A stretch of 64,000 nucleotides of DNA from Pyropia haitanensis. Taxonomy: Eukaryota; Rhodophyta; Bangiophyceae; Bangiales; Bangiaceae. Of this stretch, positions 20,452-31,734 are shown in pieces (the first letter of the stretch is position 1; each line of letters opens with the position of its first letter). Location of the stretch: positions 2,902,842-2,966,841 of the forward strand of contig SDUX01000006.1 in NCBI GenBank assembly GCA_008729055.1, in the 5' to 3' direction. Made by a program: the position numbers and the translations under genes. Under the pieces are notes generated by a model, which saw only the letters and a list, made by a program, of their open reading frames with translations, was not told where the DNA came from and searched no databases.

Positions 20452-21906
20452 CCCCGGGTCCCCGTCGCCCGCGGCGGCAGCCGCGGCAGCAGCGCCAGGG
20501 GCGGCGGCACCACCCGCCGCCGCCGCCTCCCCCCCCCCGCCTTCCCCCTTGCCCGGAGGGGCCTTCCCCCCCGCCCCCGGCGCGACGCCCGCGAGCGTCA
20601 GCGCCAGCTTGACCACCTGGTTCCGCCGCAGCGCCAGCTCCGACGCCGTCGCGTCCGCGTCCTCCCCCGCCGCCTCCACGTTGGAGCGGAGCACCTCGTC
20701 CGCCGCGCGGAGCATCTCCGAGTGCTCCTCCGCGTCGCGCAGCCGCGTCGCGAGCGCCTCCACCACCGCCGCGGTCGCGCCGGGGGAGGGCGGCGGCGGC
20801 GGCCGCCGGCCCGCGCCGCCGCCGCCGCCACCCCCCCCCCCCCCCCCGCCGACGACGCGCCCTGCACGGCCGTCACCAGCCGGCCCAGCAGCCGCCGCAC
20901 GGCCGCGGCGGTCGCGTCGGCCGCCTCGGCCATAGACGCGTCGCCGCGCATGACGAGCGCGGCGGTGGAGAAGGGCGTCGCCTCGTCATCCCCGGCCGCG
21001 GCGTCGAGCTCCCCGCCGCCCACCCGCGACAGCGACAGCGCCAGGTCCTGCCGCGCGGCGGAGAGGGCGTAGACGGCCGCGGCGGCGGTGGCGGCCGCGC
21101 CCGTCGTGCGGGCGGCAAGGTCGCGGGTCGTTGCTTCCAGCGCCGCCTGGCGAGTCGCCGCGGCGGCGGTAGCGGCGGCGAGAGCGGCCCGCTGGGACAG
21201 CAGCGCTTTTCTGTCAGTGGAGAGAGGAAAGAGAGAGAGCGGGGAGGGGGGGGAGAGGGCGAAGCGGAAAGAGCACAAACGAAAACGGTCCGTCCGGCAG
21301 GGCGGGGAGTCGGGCGGCCAGGGGGGTCAGCATTGGTCCATCGAGCGCGGGCGCACTCACCCCCCCAACCAACAACAAAACACACGCACGCCGTGCCAAG
21401 CACACCCACCCACCCACCCACCCACACAAAGACCACGGCCGGGCGCACCGCCACAGTCCAACGCACATTTCAGCCTCCCCCCCCCCCGCCAGCGCCGCCG
21501 CGTCCAGCGCCTCCATCGCGGCGGCCACCACCGGCGACGCCGCCGCCGGGTCAACAACATCCCCCCCCGCCGCGTCGGCGGCGGTCGCGTCCACCTCCAT
21601 GCCGCCGCCGTCCGCGGCGCCCACCGGGTCGCTCAGCGGCAGCGGCGACGGGAGGGGCGGCTCGCCGCCGGCGCCGCTGTCCGCGTCGTCGTCACCACCG
21701 CCGGCGCCGCGGCGTCGTTGGGAGTGGGTACCCTCGCCGCCCCCACTCCCGCCGCTCGATGGCGGCGGCGGTGACGGCGACGGTGACGGGCGCGCGACGG
21801 CGGCGGCGGCGGGTGACGCCACGCGGCGGCTGGCCTTGGCCGCCCGCCCGCCGGGGGTGAACGGCGACCGCGGCGAGCCGGGGCGCCCCCGCTTGGCACT
21901 GCTCAT
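18392..21906 (-). CDS. BRE1: BRE1/HUB-like E3 ubiquitin ligase (histone H2B type) with degenerate RING
   Basis: Long coiled-coil protein ending in a RING a few residues from the C-terminus, the layout of BRE1/RNF20/HUB1, which monoubiquitinates histone H2B in the nucleus. Exon 1 starts at the ATG at 21906 (MSSAKRGRPGSPRSPF) and is disordered. An intron of roughly 250 bases, containing a (CCCA)n tract, ends at an acceptor ccactgacag (21220-21211). The coiled coil then runs to about 19150 with frame changes at a C run at 20831-20847 and a G run at 20357-20369. An Arg-Asp/Arg-Glu repeat precedes the RING. In the RING (LHCSVVTTAPKS ... LLRCGHLFSQQCV ... KCPLCKTSFG) two ligands of the first zinc site are replaced, Cys2 by Val and Cys5 by Ser, while the second site is complete. 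The identity is strong; ligase activity is uncertain. Confidence 0.8.
18757..18900. repeat. Hexanucleotide repeat (cggtca)n
   Basis: About 20 near-perfect copies of cggtca/cggtcg. It encodes the Arg-Asp repeat of the BRE1-like protein on the minus strand and reads Ser-Arg on the plus strand. It is flanked by shorter gctccc copies encoding Arg-Glu. Confidence 0.95.
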
Positions 21907-23504
21907 GCCGTGGCCACGCCGCGGGGGGGGTGGGGGAGGCGGCGCAAGCGCGGCGCCAGGCAGCGGCGCCAGAAAAGGGGAGTAGAGGAGAGGCGGAAGA
22001 GCAGAGAGTGCGGGCGAAAGAGACGGACAAACAGGTGAGGGTGGGGGAAGACGTGGAGGGGGAGCACACGTGCTTCGCAAAGAGTCAGGCGCGACGGGAA
22101 AGCACCACGCCGACGCGGTGGCCGCCGCAGCACGGAGACACAAAGCCACAACCGCGTGACGGAAGACACGACGGAGGGGAAGAGGGGGAGGGCGCAGCGG
22201 GCCAGGAGAACGAAGAGCCCCGTGGCCACGCAGAGCATCTACGAGAAGGAAGGAAGGTCACACCGGTTGGGACGTGCCGAGCGCACAGAGGGAGAAGGGG
22301 AGGTGGGTAAGGGGGGGGAGCAGGCAGAAGGGGGGGGAAGGGACAAAGGAGGACGAGGCAGCGAGACGGAGCGCTGCGTCGATCGACGCGGTCTGGACGC
22401 GCAACATGACAGCAGTGTGGCCAAGCACAGGGGTCAGACGAATAACGACAAGGGGGGCTACTTAAAGCACTTTGATCGAAAAGGTCGCTCCCGAGGAGCA
22501 GTCCGCGTCCGGATCGCACGTTGGCTCAAGTGGCGATCGACCGCATTGGTCGAGAGCTACGGCGGTCCGACCCGGCGCGTCTCGCACGCGCGCGCGAGGG
22601 AAAGAAGAAAAAGGCGCGACAATCGGCAGGGTGCATGGCCGGGCGCCCCCCCCCAGCCCCCCCTCCCAATTTTATGTCTGGCCCACCCCCCCCCCCACGG
22701 CGACAGCAAGGAGGTGGCTGGTTGGCTCGGCGCCCGCCCCCCCCCTTGTGGACGGGTGGAGAGGACCGGCCGCCCCCGTGCATCGTCGGTGGGGGGTGCG
22801 CCGCCGCGCCGCCGCCGCGTGGCTCGTGGCGGCGGCGGTGGCGGTCGCCGCGCCGCCGCCGCCGCCGCCGCCGCCACAGTGTGGGCGGCACGCCCGCCAT
22901 GCGTGCTCTGGGGAGGGGGGGGGGGGGCGGGGCGGGGGGGGGGCGCGCGGGTTTTCCCGCCCCGCCTTTTTTTTCTGTTTTTTCTTGTCGCCTGCGTCGT
23001 CTGGGTGGGGGCGTGTGTTTCGCCGGGCCGCGGCGGCCTGTTGGCGCGACGCGCCGACTGTGTCCCCCCCCCCTTTCTCCCCCCCCGCGCTGCGCCGCTG
23101 TGCACTCCGCCCCCCCCCCCCCCCCCTATCCGTCCGCCCCCTTTGTATCTCGGTGAACCCATTGCCGCCGCCGGGGGTGTGTCGCGGTGGCGGGCTCGGC
23201 GCGCATTTCCCGCGCTCGGCTCCCGCCTTTCCCCCCCCCCCACCCTACCCTTCCTCGTACGCACACGCCCACGGGGCTCGGACGGCTACGGGACGGGGTT
23301 GGCGGTCGACAGCGGCAGCGACAGCGTGGGGGGGGGGGGGGGGGTGGCGGCACCGCTTGCTGGGGGGTGGCTGGAGGGGTGGCCGTGGGGGTGCCCAGGC
23401 GCGACTGTCCCGCCCGCGCTGTGCCGGCCGCGTCGCGCCGACGGTGTCCCGCCCCCCCCCCCCGGCCGCCACACCACCCCCCCCCCCGCCAGCCCCCCCC
23501 CGGC
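21907..23504. other. Divergent intergenic region
   Basis: Between the minus-strand BRE1-like gene and plus-strand E2F. Purine-rich sequence at 21970-22380 is followed by mixed sequence at 22380-22620 and then C-rich, T-tract-containing sequence to 23500. The last part may be E2F 5' UTR or an unrecognised exon. No frame shows homology. Confidence 0.5.
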
Positions 23505-25658
23505 ATGCCCACCCGCGCCCCCCCCGCCGCCGCCACGCCGTCGCTGCAAGCGCCACCCGCCCCCCCCCCCCGCCCCCCCCCCACCCCCACCGCCACCACC
23601 CCCCACGCGGCGGTCCGCCCCCCCCCCCCCTCTTCGTCCCTCCCCCGGACCCCCCCATCCGCGCCCGCCCCGCGCGCCGAGCCCGGCACCGCGGATCTCG
23701 CTGGCGCCGAGGCGTTGGCGGGGCTCAAGCGCGGCCGCAGCGGCGACGGCGACGAGCGGCACCGCGGCCGTGGTGGTGGTGCCGCCGCGGCGGCCGCCGG
23801 TGGCCGACGTCCAGCCAGTGGTGGCGGCGGCGGCGGCGGTGGCGGCGGCGGCGGCGGCGGCGGTGGCACGGCGGCGGCGGCGGCGGCGGCGGCAGCAGCG
23901 GTCGCAGGCGGGTGGGGTGGCGGGCCTGCCAAGCGGAGCCGTGGCAGCACCACCGCCGCGGCGGCCGCGGCGGCGGCGCGGGTGAGTGTGGCAAGGGACG
24001 CCGCGGCGGCCGCGTCGACGCTGCCGGCGCCGTCCAGTGGCCGGCAGGCCGTCCTGCCTGGTGGGTCGCACGCTCGTGCGGCTTCTTCCCCCCTTGCAGC
24101 TCCCCCCCCACCCCCTCCCCCCCTCCACCACCGCCTGCTGCACTCCCTCCACCCCCCCCGCCTCCCCCAGCATCCACCGCCACGCCTGCCGGCCGACCGT
24201 CTGTCGCGGCGGCGGTGGCGGCCGACATGACGGCGGTGGCGGTGCCCGGCGGGCGGTACGACTCGTCGCTGGGCCTGCTGACGACCAAGTTTGTCAACCT
24301 GCTCAAGGCGTCGGCGGACGGCGCGCTCGACCTTAATGCCGCCGCCGTCAGCCTGCAGGTGCAGAAGCGGCGCATCTATGACATCACCAACGTCCTCGAG
24401 GGCATTGGCGTGATTGAGAAGAAGTCCAAGAACAACATCCGGTGGAGCTCGGAGGCCGCCGCGGAGGGGGGGGGGGGGCGGCCGGCGGCGGCGGCGGCGA
24501 CGACGGCGGTGGTGGCAGCGCTGGTGACGGCGGTGGGGGTGGCGAGTCGGCCGCCGCCGGCGGGGCTGGCGGCGGCGCGAGCGCCGCCGACCGGGACGCG
24601 GAGCTGGCGGCGCTGCGGGCGGAGCTGGCGGCGCTCGCCGCGGAGGAGGCGACGATTGACAGCCGCATCGGGCACCTGCAGGGCCGCCTCCGCGACATGT
24701 CGTCAGGGGACCACGGCTCTGGCTACGCGTACGTTACGCACGCGGACATCCTGTCGATCAGTGAGCTCCGCGGCGACACGCTCATAGCGATCAAGGCGCC
24801 GCACGGGACGGAGCTGGAGGTGCCCGACGTGGACGCGGAGGCCGAGCTCGGAGGGGGAGTCGGCGGCGGCGCCGACCCGTCACGCCGCCACGAGATTCGC
24901 GTGCGGTCGACCAACGGGCCGATTGAGTGCCTGCTCGTGTCGCAGGGCGGGGAGGACCCGTCGGATGGGGAGGAGGGGGAGGCCGAGGGGGAGGAGGAGG
25001 AGGACGAGGGGGACGAAGGGGGGGGGGGGGACGATGGCGTCGGGGGGGTGTACGCTCCGCACGACGTGGGCGGCGGTGGGGGGGGGTTGCATGGCCTCGA
25101 CGATGGGGGGGGTGAGCCGGGGTCGGTGGGCGCCCCGCGGTGGCTCCGCACCCCACAACAGGGGGAGGGGGGGGGCAGGGGGGGCGCCGCGGCCGCCCTT
25201 GGCCCGGCCGGCGCGTACGGCACGCCGGTGGGTGGCGGCGGCTACCCCCCAGACCTGTCCGCCGCCGCCGCGGCGGTGGGCGTCGGGACGCCCACCCCCC
25301 TCCGTGGTGGCGGCGGCGGCGGCCGCGGCGGCGGCCGCGGCGCGTCCCTGTCCCCCCCGGCGTCGGCGGGGCGTCGGGCACGGCCGCCGCGGCCGCCGCG
25401 GTCGACGCCGACGGCCTCGGCGGCATGCGGCTATCGCCGCCGCCGGCCGAAGCGGACTTTTACTTTGGCCTTGACGCCGCCGCCGGCGGCCACCGGTCGC
25501 CAGAGCGCAGCATTGCCGAGCTGTACGACGTGTTTGACGCGGTGTCGGGGGGTGGGGGGGTGGGCGGGGGGGGGGGGGGAGCGGAGGGCGCGGGCGCAGT
25601 GGGGGGGGGGGGCGGAGGGGTGGGCGGGGGGGGGGTTGGCCACAGCCTCCACGCGTGA
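23505..25658 (+). CDS. E2F: E2F transcription factor
   Basis: Cell-cycle transcription factor that works with a DP partner. The winged-helix DNA-binding domain at about 24257-24450 reads [17 protein letters not shown], then [20 protein letters not shown] and KKSKNNIRW, with the RRIYD DNA-contact motif intact. The leucine-zipper/marked-box dimerisation part follows in another frame after a G run at 24466-24478 ([37 protein letters not shown]). A third frame, entered at a C run near 25352-25358, gives a C-terminal DFYFGL...IAELYDVFD element resembling the retinoblastoma-binding transactivation motif. The N-terminus is tentative: an upstream exon from ATG 23505 contains [16 protein letters not shown] and PAKRSRG and ends at a good donor gtgagt (23982), with an acceptor cccccag at 24170. 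Codon phase does not match there by one base. ATG 24227 is an alternative start. Confidence 0.85.
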
Positions 25659-28248
25659 GCGGCACGCGTGGACGGGGGGGTGCTGTTGCGGGTGGCCTAT
25701 GGGGTGGGGGGGAGGAGGCTGGCGGCGCTGCCGGCGCGGCGCGCTGCCGTGCCCGTGGGGGAGGTGGAGATGGCGGGGGAGGGGCGGTAGGGACCTGTGT
25801 GAATGCGCGCGAGGATGAGCGGGGCGGGGGTGGCGCGGCGGGTGTGTGTGGCGGAGGCGGCGCCGCCGCGGCGTGGCGCACCCCCATTTCTTCAACGATG
25901 GTGCTGTTGGGGTGTCGTGTCGTCTTGGCCGCGACCGCTAGCCGTACTCCAGGGAGGTTGGGTGCGGAGGCAAGGGAGAGGAGTGGGTGGGACGGGCACT
26001 GCGTGCCTGTGGCGCCCCCGTCTTGCCGTAGCCGCCGCCGCCGCGGCGGTGCGCCGTCCGCCGTTGGGGAGCCGCCGGCCGACAGCGGCGGCAGCGCTCG
26101 GGCGGCTCTCCCGCGGACGGCGGGGGGGGTGTCGGGGGAGCACAGCTGCTGCGGGGTGTGGTGTGGGTGGTGGGGCGGCGATGGTGGGCGCAGCGATGGT
26201 GGGGGCAGTGACGGCCGGGGTGGTGGCGGTTGCGGGAAGGAGCCTGCAGGTCTGCGGCTCTACGTCCACCTCCGCCGCCCCCTCGCTGCACCTGTCGACG
26301 CCCAACGTCCTGCTCCCTGCCCCCCGTCGCAACACCTGTCGAGGCCTGCGGACTCGGTACTGTACCCCGCACGACCGTCGACACGCCGCTCAAAGCACCC
26401 ATGCGTTGCCGGGGTACCGTGCACCTGATGAAAATTGGCGGGAACCGTCTCGCGCGTTGCGGTTGGCCGCTCCCCGTGTCCCAACACGTGTGTGGCTCCT
26501 GTGGGGGCATTGGGGGGGGTGCGGCTGACGAGTCCGCGGGGTTTTGAATCGGGACGAGAATGATTGGTGGACTTGGTTCGCGGATCAACCGGGAGTGGCA
26601 CGTAGGTCGTGGCCCAGTGAGTGCGGCGCGGGATTTCTACTCTACGTGGCACCGCGTCACGCTTCTGACAGGTGAGCCCCTCGCTAGAAAAGTGATCCGC
26701 CACCGGCACTGTACGCTCCCGCCGTGCCGAGCCTCGGGCACGACAGGTGGGGCAGGCGCGGGGAGGACGAAAGACAAACGGGGCGGGCAAACAGTGCCAC
26801 TTGCGCCATCACCGACTTGTTTTCTAATTCCTGGCCCCCTACCAACCCCAGCCGCCTCCCTCCCGCACAGCTGCACGGTGGCAGCCGCTTGCCCACTCGT
26901 CTGGCCCCCTTCCTCGCCTCTCCTGGAGGAAATTCACGGCGGATGACCCACCTTCCCTCCCCCACCCATATCGAACAACCCACTCTTTCCACTGCTGACC
27001 GTCGAGGATGCCGCCGCGGTGGGGGTCTTTTTGTCACTGGGCGCCCATTTTCTCCACACAGCTGCGTCTACGGCACCTCTGAGGGGGGTGGCGGGCTCTG
27101 GAAGGGGGCCGGCCACCCCCAACCGTTCTATACAGAATTGTTCGCGGTCGACATTTCTTCTTGACGCACTGCGCCGCGCTCTGGCGGGTGGCACGCCTCA
27201 GTTGTGGGCACAGGCAGGGCCACCCCCCTTCCCACCCCCGTTGCGGGCCACCGCCGTCGCCGCCCCCGCGCAGATGGAGGGCGCCCCGGCCCGGTCGCCA
27301 CCGCGGGTTCGTCTTTGCGCCGCCGCGCCGCACGCCGCCCAACCCCCTCCCCCCCCGCCCCCCCCGGTCCCCCTCCGTCGGCACCCCGTCGGCTCCGTCC
27401 CCGCGGCCCGCGTGGCCGCCCCGCACGCTCCGGCGAGGTGGTGTGCGACGCGCGCGCCGCGCGACGACGCGCCCCGGTGCACAGCCGGTCTTGCCCCCCG
27501 CCGCGCGTTCCCCCCTCCCCCCCCCCTCCCTGTGTCTGCTCCCCCCGGTGGGCGCCCCGCGCGTCCACGCGGCCGCGGCTGTATCCGCTGCCGCTGGCCC
27601 TTTTCCCTCCCTGTTCGACACCCCCTCCCGTCGTCCCTGCCGGCCCCTGCCGCTCCCCTGCTCTCCCACTCCTCCCCCCCCTCTCCCGGCCCCCTGTCCA
27701 CCCCCGCCCTACGCCCTTGCCCCGCCGCCCTCCCTCCCGTCCGCATCGCGCCCGGCGGTTACCGCGCGCTGCCGGCCCCTGCGCGGTGGGGTGGGACCAC
27801 GCCCCGACGGCGTGCGTTGCGCCACGACCATCGCGCGGGGGCCGGCCTTGTACCGCCGCCGTTGCCGCTGTCATTGCCGTTGCCAGCATCCCTCACGCCG
27901 ACCACCACGACCGCCACTGCCATCACCGGGACCCGCTTGCGGCGGTTGGGGTTGGCGGCGCGGCCGGGGGGGGAGGGGTGGGGGGGTGGGGACGCAAGGC
28001 CCTTCCCGCTGGACCCGACGCCCTGTTATTGCTGGGGTGGCGTCTCTGGGGCTTGGGTGCGCCACCCCACTGGGAGCTTTTTTTCCGCCACGCCGAGCGA
28101 CCGTGCGGGTCCACTGGGCGCCTGGTCGTGCGCGCTTGTGGGCCTGATTGGGGGGTGCTGAACGGCCGGGCAGGCGGGCCACCCTGTGTCGGTTGTGACG
28201 GCGGGCGGGCCGCACGCGCTGGCGGCACGGCGAGGCGGCGTGGCCGCG
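25659..28248. other. Long intergenic region before the DHHC gene
   Basis: About 2.6 kb. Composition is mixed and less biased from about 26350 to 27160, then strongly C-rich with Pro/Arg/Ala pseudo-frames from 27200 to 28150. Several long frames overlap on both strands, none with homology or a consistent codon signal. It probably holds the E2F 3' flank and the promoter and pyrimidine-rich leader of the DHHC gene. Confidence 0.45.
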
Positions 28249-30745
28249 ATGGGCACCCGGGGCCGCTACCGGGTGAGCCGCTTTTATGGGCGCAACAAGT
28301 TTTTGTGCGGGGAGCGGCTGATGGTCGGGCCCGACTGGAAGGGCACCCTCGTCACCGCCGTGTGTATTATCGTGCCGGCGGTGCTGTACTTTACCATCAC
28401 GTACGTGCGCGCCTCCTGTCGCGGCTTCTTTGCGGTTGGGTGGAGCAGGGTGAGGGGGCTGCTGTTCGGCTCGTGTTCTTTTTTTCTTTTTGGACGGGTC
28501 TGCGGCGGTGCGGAGATTGGTCGACGCGGGAGAGGAGCTCCGCGTCGGGTCCTCGTGGGGTTTGCAAGAGGGGAGACTCCCTTGCGTTCGGCTGGGGCCG
28601 CTTTTCCGTACGCGCCGAAGGGGACCCGCGGCGTTCACCAACTGGCCACGACGCGCAGTGGGTGGTGAGATGACATACGACTTGCGTGGCTGCTCTGGAG
28701 CCGGTGCGGTGAATGTGGCGGCCATGTTGCTGCGCAGTGATCGGGCGTGCGCGGGACGGCCCCATTGTCACTGGGGTCGTCTCGGTTTTGCACGCCGCGG
28801 TGAACTAACCGTAGTCGTGTTGTTTTTCGTTTCGCCACTCGCTATTTCCTCCCGCCCCTTGACTCCTTTCTCTGGTTTGTCCTGCGCGCGTAGCCTGCCG
28901 TATTTGATAACCCGGTGGGTTCCCGGTGGCACCATCCTCGCCTCCATCTCGGCGGTGCTCCTGGTGCTGGTGGCGATCAGTATGTACCTGACGGCCACGG
29001 GGGATCCGGGCATCCTCCCCCGCTCTCCCGAGGTGCCGGATGAGATCTTGCGGAACCCGGCGCATCCAAGAGAGCGGATTGTGTACGTGGACCAGACGCC
29101 CATTACGACCAAGTATTGTGGTACGTTGGCGGGGTCCGCTGTCCTGCCCACTGCGTTTGGGGTTGAGCTGCTGTCGAGGGGACGCCGTGTGAACTACAGA
29201 CGGTCGGGTAGACGCAGTCTGGGTTGCAGTACTGGGGATGCAGTGCGCGCGGTCTGCGTGCCCAACCCAGGTCTTTGGTCGAGTGTGTTGCTTCGCCGGC
29301 TCTTCTGCTGACATGGATTGTTTTGGTCGTCATCACACCCTGTCTGGGACTGGCGTTGCATGGTGGACCTCCTTCGTGGCCATGTTGTCTCTTTCGTGCG
29401 GGCGTCCTTTGTTCTTGGTCCTTTTTCCACAGAAACCTGTCGGATATGGCGACCACCCCGTGCCAGTCACTGTGCAACGTGCAACAACTGTGTGGACCGC
29501 TTTGAGTACGTCGTGCTACGTCTTCGGCTCATGGTGCTGTGGACGAGCGGGTGGGCGGCTGGGTCTGGTGCTTTTCCGAGGTGTCACGTGGAGTCGGGTG
29601 TGTGGTGTGGCCTCGCGGCACATCTGTGTGTGGTGCGGCCTCGCAGCACATCTGTTGGACAGCACGACTGACCACGGTTGTTGATGCATTCGTTCGCACT
29701 TTCGTGTTCATGGTTGTATTTGTTGTTCTTGACTCGGACACCATACAGTCATCACTGCCCCTATTTAGGCACTTGCATCGGTCGACGGAGCTATCGGTCC
29801 TTTTATCTCTTTGTCGTCACCGCGGCGCTCTCGTGTGTCTTGGTCATCACTGCTTGCATCATTCACCTGGTCACCAAGACGGTTGACTTCCGGAACGCGA
29901 CCAGTCCGCCCACGTCCGTGACGTCAGCCCTCAAGTCTACGCTGACCGACGGCGCAACGGCGGTGCAGCTGGCCATCATTCCCTTTTGCTTCCTCGCCTT
30001 TCTCTTCACCGGCGGCCTGACCGTCTTTCACTTGTGGCTCATGTGGAGGAACGTGACAACGGCAGAGAGCTTCAAGCGCACCTGGGCGGCGACTGGCAAC
30101 CCGTTTCCCGACCGGGGGGTGCGGAGCATATGGGGATTACTGTGCACGTCTAAGCCCCCAAGCAAGATCAAGGAAACGTACGACGAGACCGCTGCACTTG
30201 CCGCTCGCGACGCCGCCGACGCTGTCACTGCGGCGACGGCGGCGAGCGTCGCCGCTGCCGCAGCTGCTGTCGCCGCCGGCGATTTGAGAGGAGAAGAGTA
30301 AGTTGCGTCACTTGCCTGCGAGCCTGAGGGCTGTCTGATTGGTTGTTTGTGTTTCGACTGCGTCGGCCAACGTGCTGCCGAGCAGCTGGGAGTGTAGCGA
30401 CTCACGAGCTCTGCGATGGCGCCTGGCTCTTCCCGGCGTACCTTGGCATGATTCTTACTGAATAGGGAGTCTCTCGCGGCACGCGAGCACCGGAAACTCG
30501 CTCTCAACGGTCACTCGATGCATCCCCCTGACTCCACTGGCAGTGACTACGTGTCGTCGTTACCGTCGTCTGGGGGCCATAGCCTGTACGCGGTGGACAA
30601 GGACGAGGACGATGACGAGCTGATGGGACGCAACCGGAACGCTGGCCAGAACCCGCGGCACCGCGGTTACAATGCGCGGCCGCAGGCAAGGGTGATGTTG
30701 CCACTTCGCAACTACGGCGGTGCGGGACCAAATGACATGGTGTGA
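28249..30745 (+). CDS. DHHC palmitoyltransferase (protein S-acyltransferase), five exons
   Basis: Transfers palmitate to cytosolic Cys residues of proteins at endomembranes or the plasma membrane. Exons: 28249-28400, 28894-29120, 29433-29505, 29749-30297 and 30466-30745; all phases agree and give 426 residues. Donors are GTACGT (28401, 29121, 29506) and GTAAGT (30298). The Cys-rich domain reads [16 protein letters not shown], then [20 protein letters not shown]; the Asp of DHHC is split across the exon 3/4 junction (GA|T), which confirms the splice. Four membrane helices: [58 protein letters not shown] and [26 protein letters not shown] (DPG motif) follows helix 2. The N-terminal [20 protein letters not shown] is typical of plant-type enzymes. 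The acidic tail DKDEDDDE is variable. ATG 28249 is the only suitable start before the conserved region. Confidence 0.95.
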
Positions 30746-31734
30746 ACCGCATCCCGTCAGTGCGCCTGTACTGTGTCGCGTTTTAGGGGGGGCCAGCGGA
30801 GGAGAGGGGCGGACGAGCGACCTGACGGGCATGTGGAAAGCCGGATGACTGTGCCATCGACTGCGGTGAGGCGTTGGCCGTGTGAGCGCGGACCAGGGCA
30901 CGAGCTGATAGTGCCACGGGGGGTCCTGTGTTGCCTGTCGGTGCTTGCGCTTTGGGCGGTCCGAGCGCGATCGCAATGGGCGCCCTTGGGTGCCTGTGGC
31001 AGCGTGGCATGTCGCTCTTGCCAGGGCGACTCCGGGCTCTGGCAGAACGTGGCGGCGTGGTGATTGGGGCTTTGCTGCTCCTGCGGATGGACCACGTGCG
31101 GCGCGGGTCTATGCCAAGAGGGCATGCCAGGCGGAGCCGCGGCCCGTGCTCGGCAAATGACCCATCCGCAGGCGTGCTGTTTGCGGCCAGCGGGGCTCGT
31201 GAGGCATTGCTTACGGCGGTCGGGCTGGGGCTGTCTTTCGTTTTCCAGCTGGCACGCTCGCTTGTGTGCCTGCTCCGCCCAATGTGAGGGCGCTCATTGC
31301 CGCGGTTTCGGTCCCGCCCCTGAACTCGTTGTTGGTTGGCGTGTCGGCCCCCCTCTGGCTATTTAACGTTTCACTTTTTGTTCGTGTCCACTGCTGGCCC
31401 GAGTGGCGGTTGTTGCCCCCTGACGGGGAGCGCGTGCGCGCTCTAGTATCAGAACTGGTTGAGTCTCTTCGTTGCCTGTAGATGCCTTGCGGCGCGGCGA
31501 TGGTTAGACTACACACGTGCTCTCGGGGTTGGTCACACGTGTGCAGGACCAAGCTCCCACGGACGGGACCGCACGTTGCCTGCTTCAGGCGGTCGGTCGG
31601 TCCCTGTCGTCACTGATGTCGAGAGTGTTTGAGCTCGCACGCGGCCCTCCAAGCTCGGTGGGCAGCCGTCCCCCCGACGCGAACGAGCAAAAGCCCCATA
31701 CACGAAAAAATAAAGCGCCCAGTTGTACGTGCAC
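30746..31734. other. Gap between convergent genes
   Basis: This holds the 3' flanks of the DHHC gene (+) and the PPP4R4-like gene (-). It has ordinary mixed composition without long homopolymers. No frame with homology. An aataaa string at about 31708 is on the strand opposite to the nearer gene and is probably chance. Confidence 0.6.

Noticed and set aside
17679..20612. 977-codon plus-strand frame with long Ser-Arg repeats, resembling an SR splicing factor
   Set aside because: It is the antisense of the BRE1-like gene; the SR text comes only from the hexanucleotide repeat and the rest is Ala/Ser without an RRM.
26570..26600. ggttcgcggatcaacc, reminiscent of a tRNA T-arm
   Set aside because: The loop does not fit GGTTCRANNCC and no acceptor stem or anticodon arm can be drawn around it. 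No tRNA, rRNA or CRISPR array was found in the window.
27019..28161. Several long plus- and minus-strand frames between E2F and the DHHC gene
   Set aside because: All are Pro/Arg/Ala repeat in C-rich DNA, mutually overlapping, with no start, splice or family support.
31708..31714. AATAAA polyadenylation-like hexamer
   Set aside because: It is on the plus strand nearly 1 kb beyond the DHHC stop and in the wrong orientation for the gene ending at 31735; probably chance.
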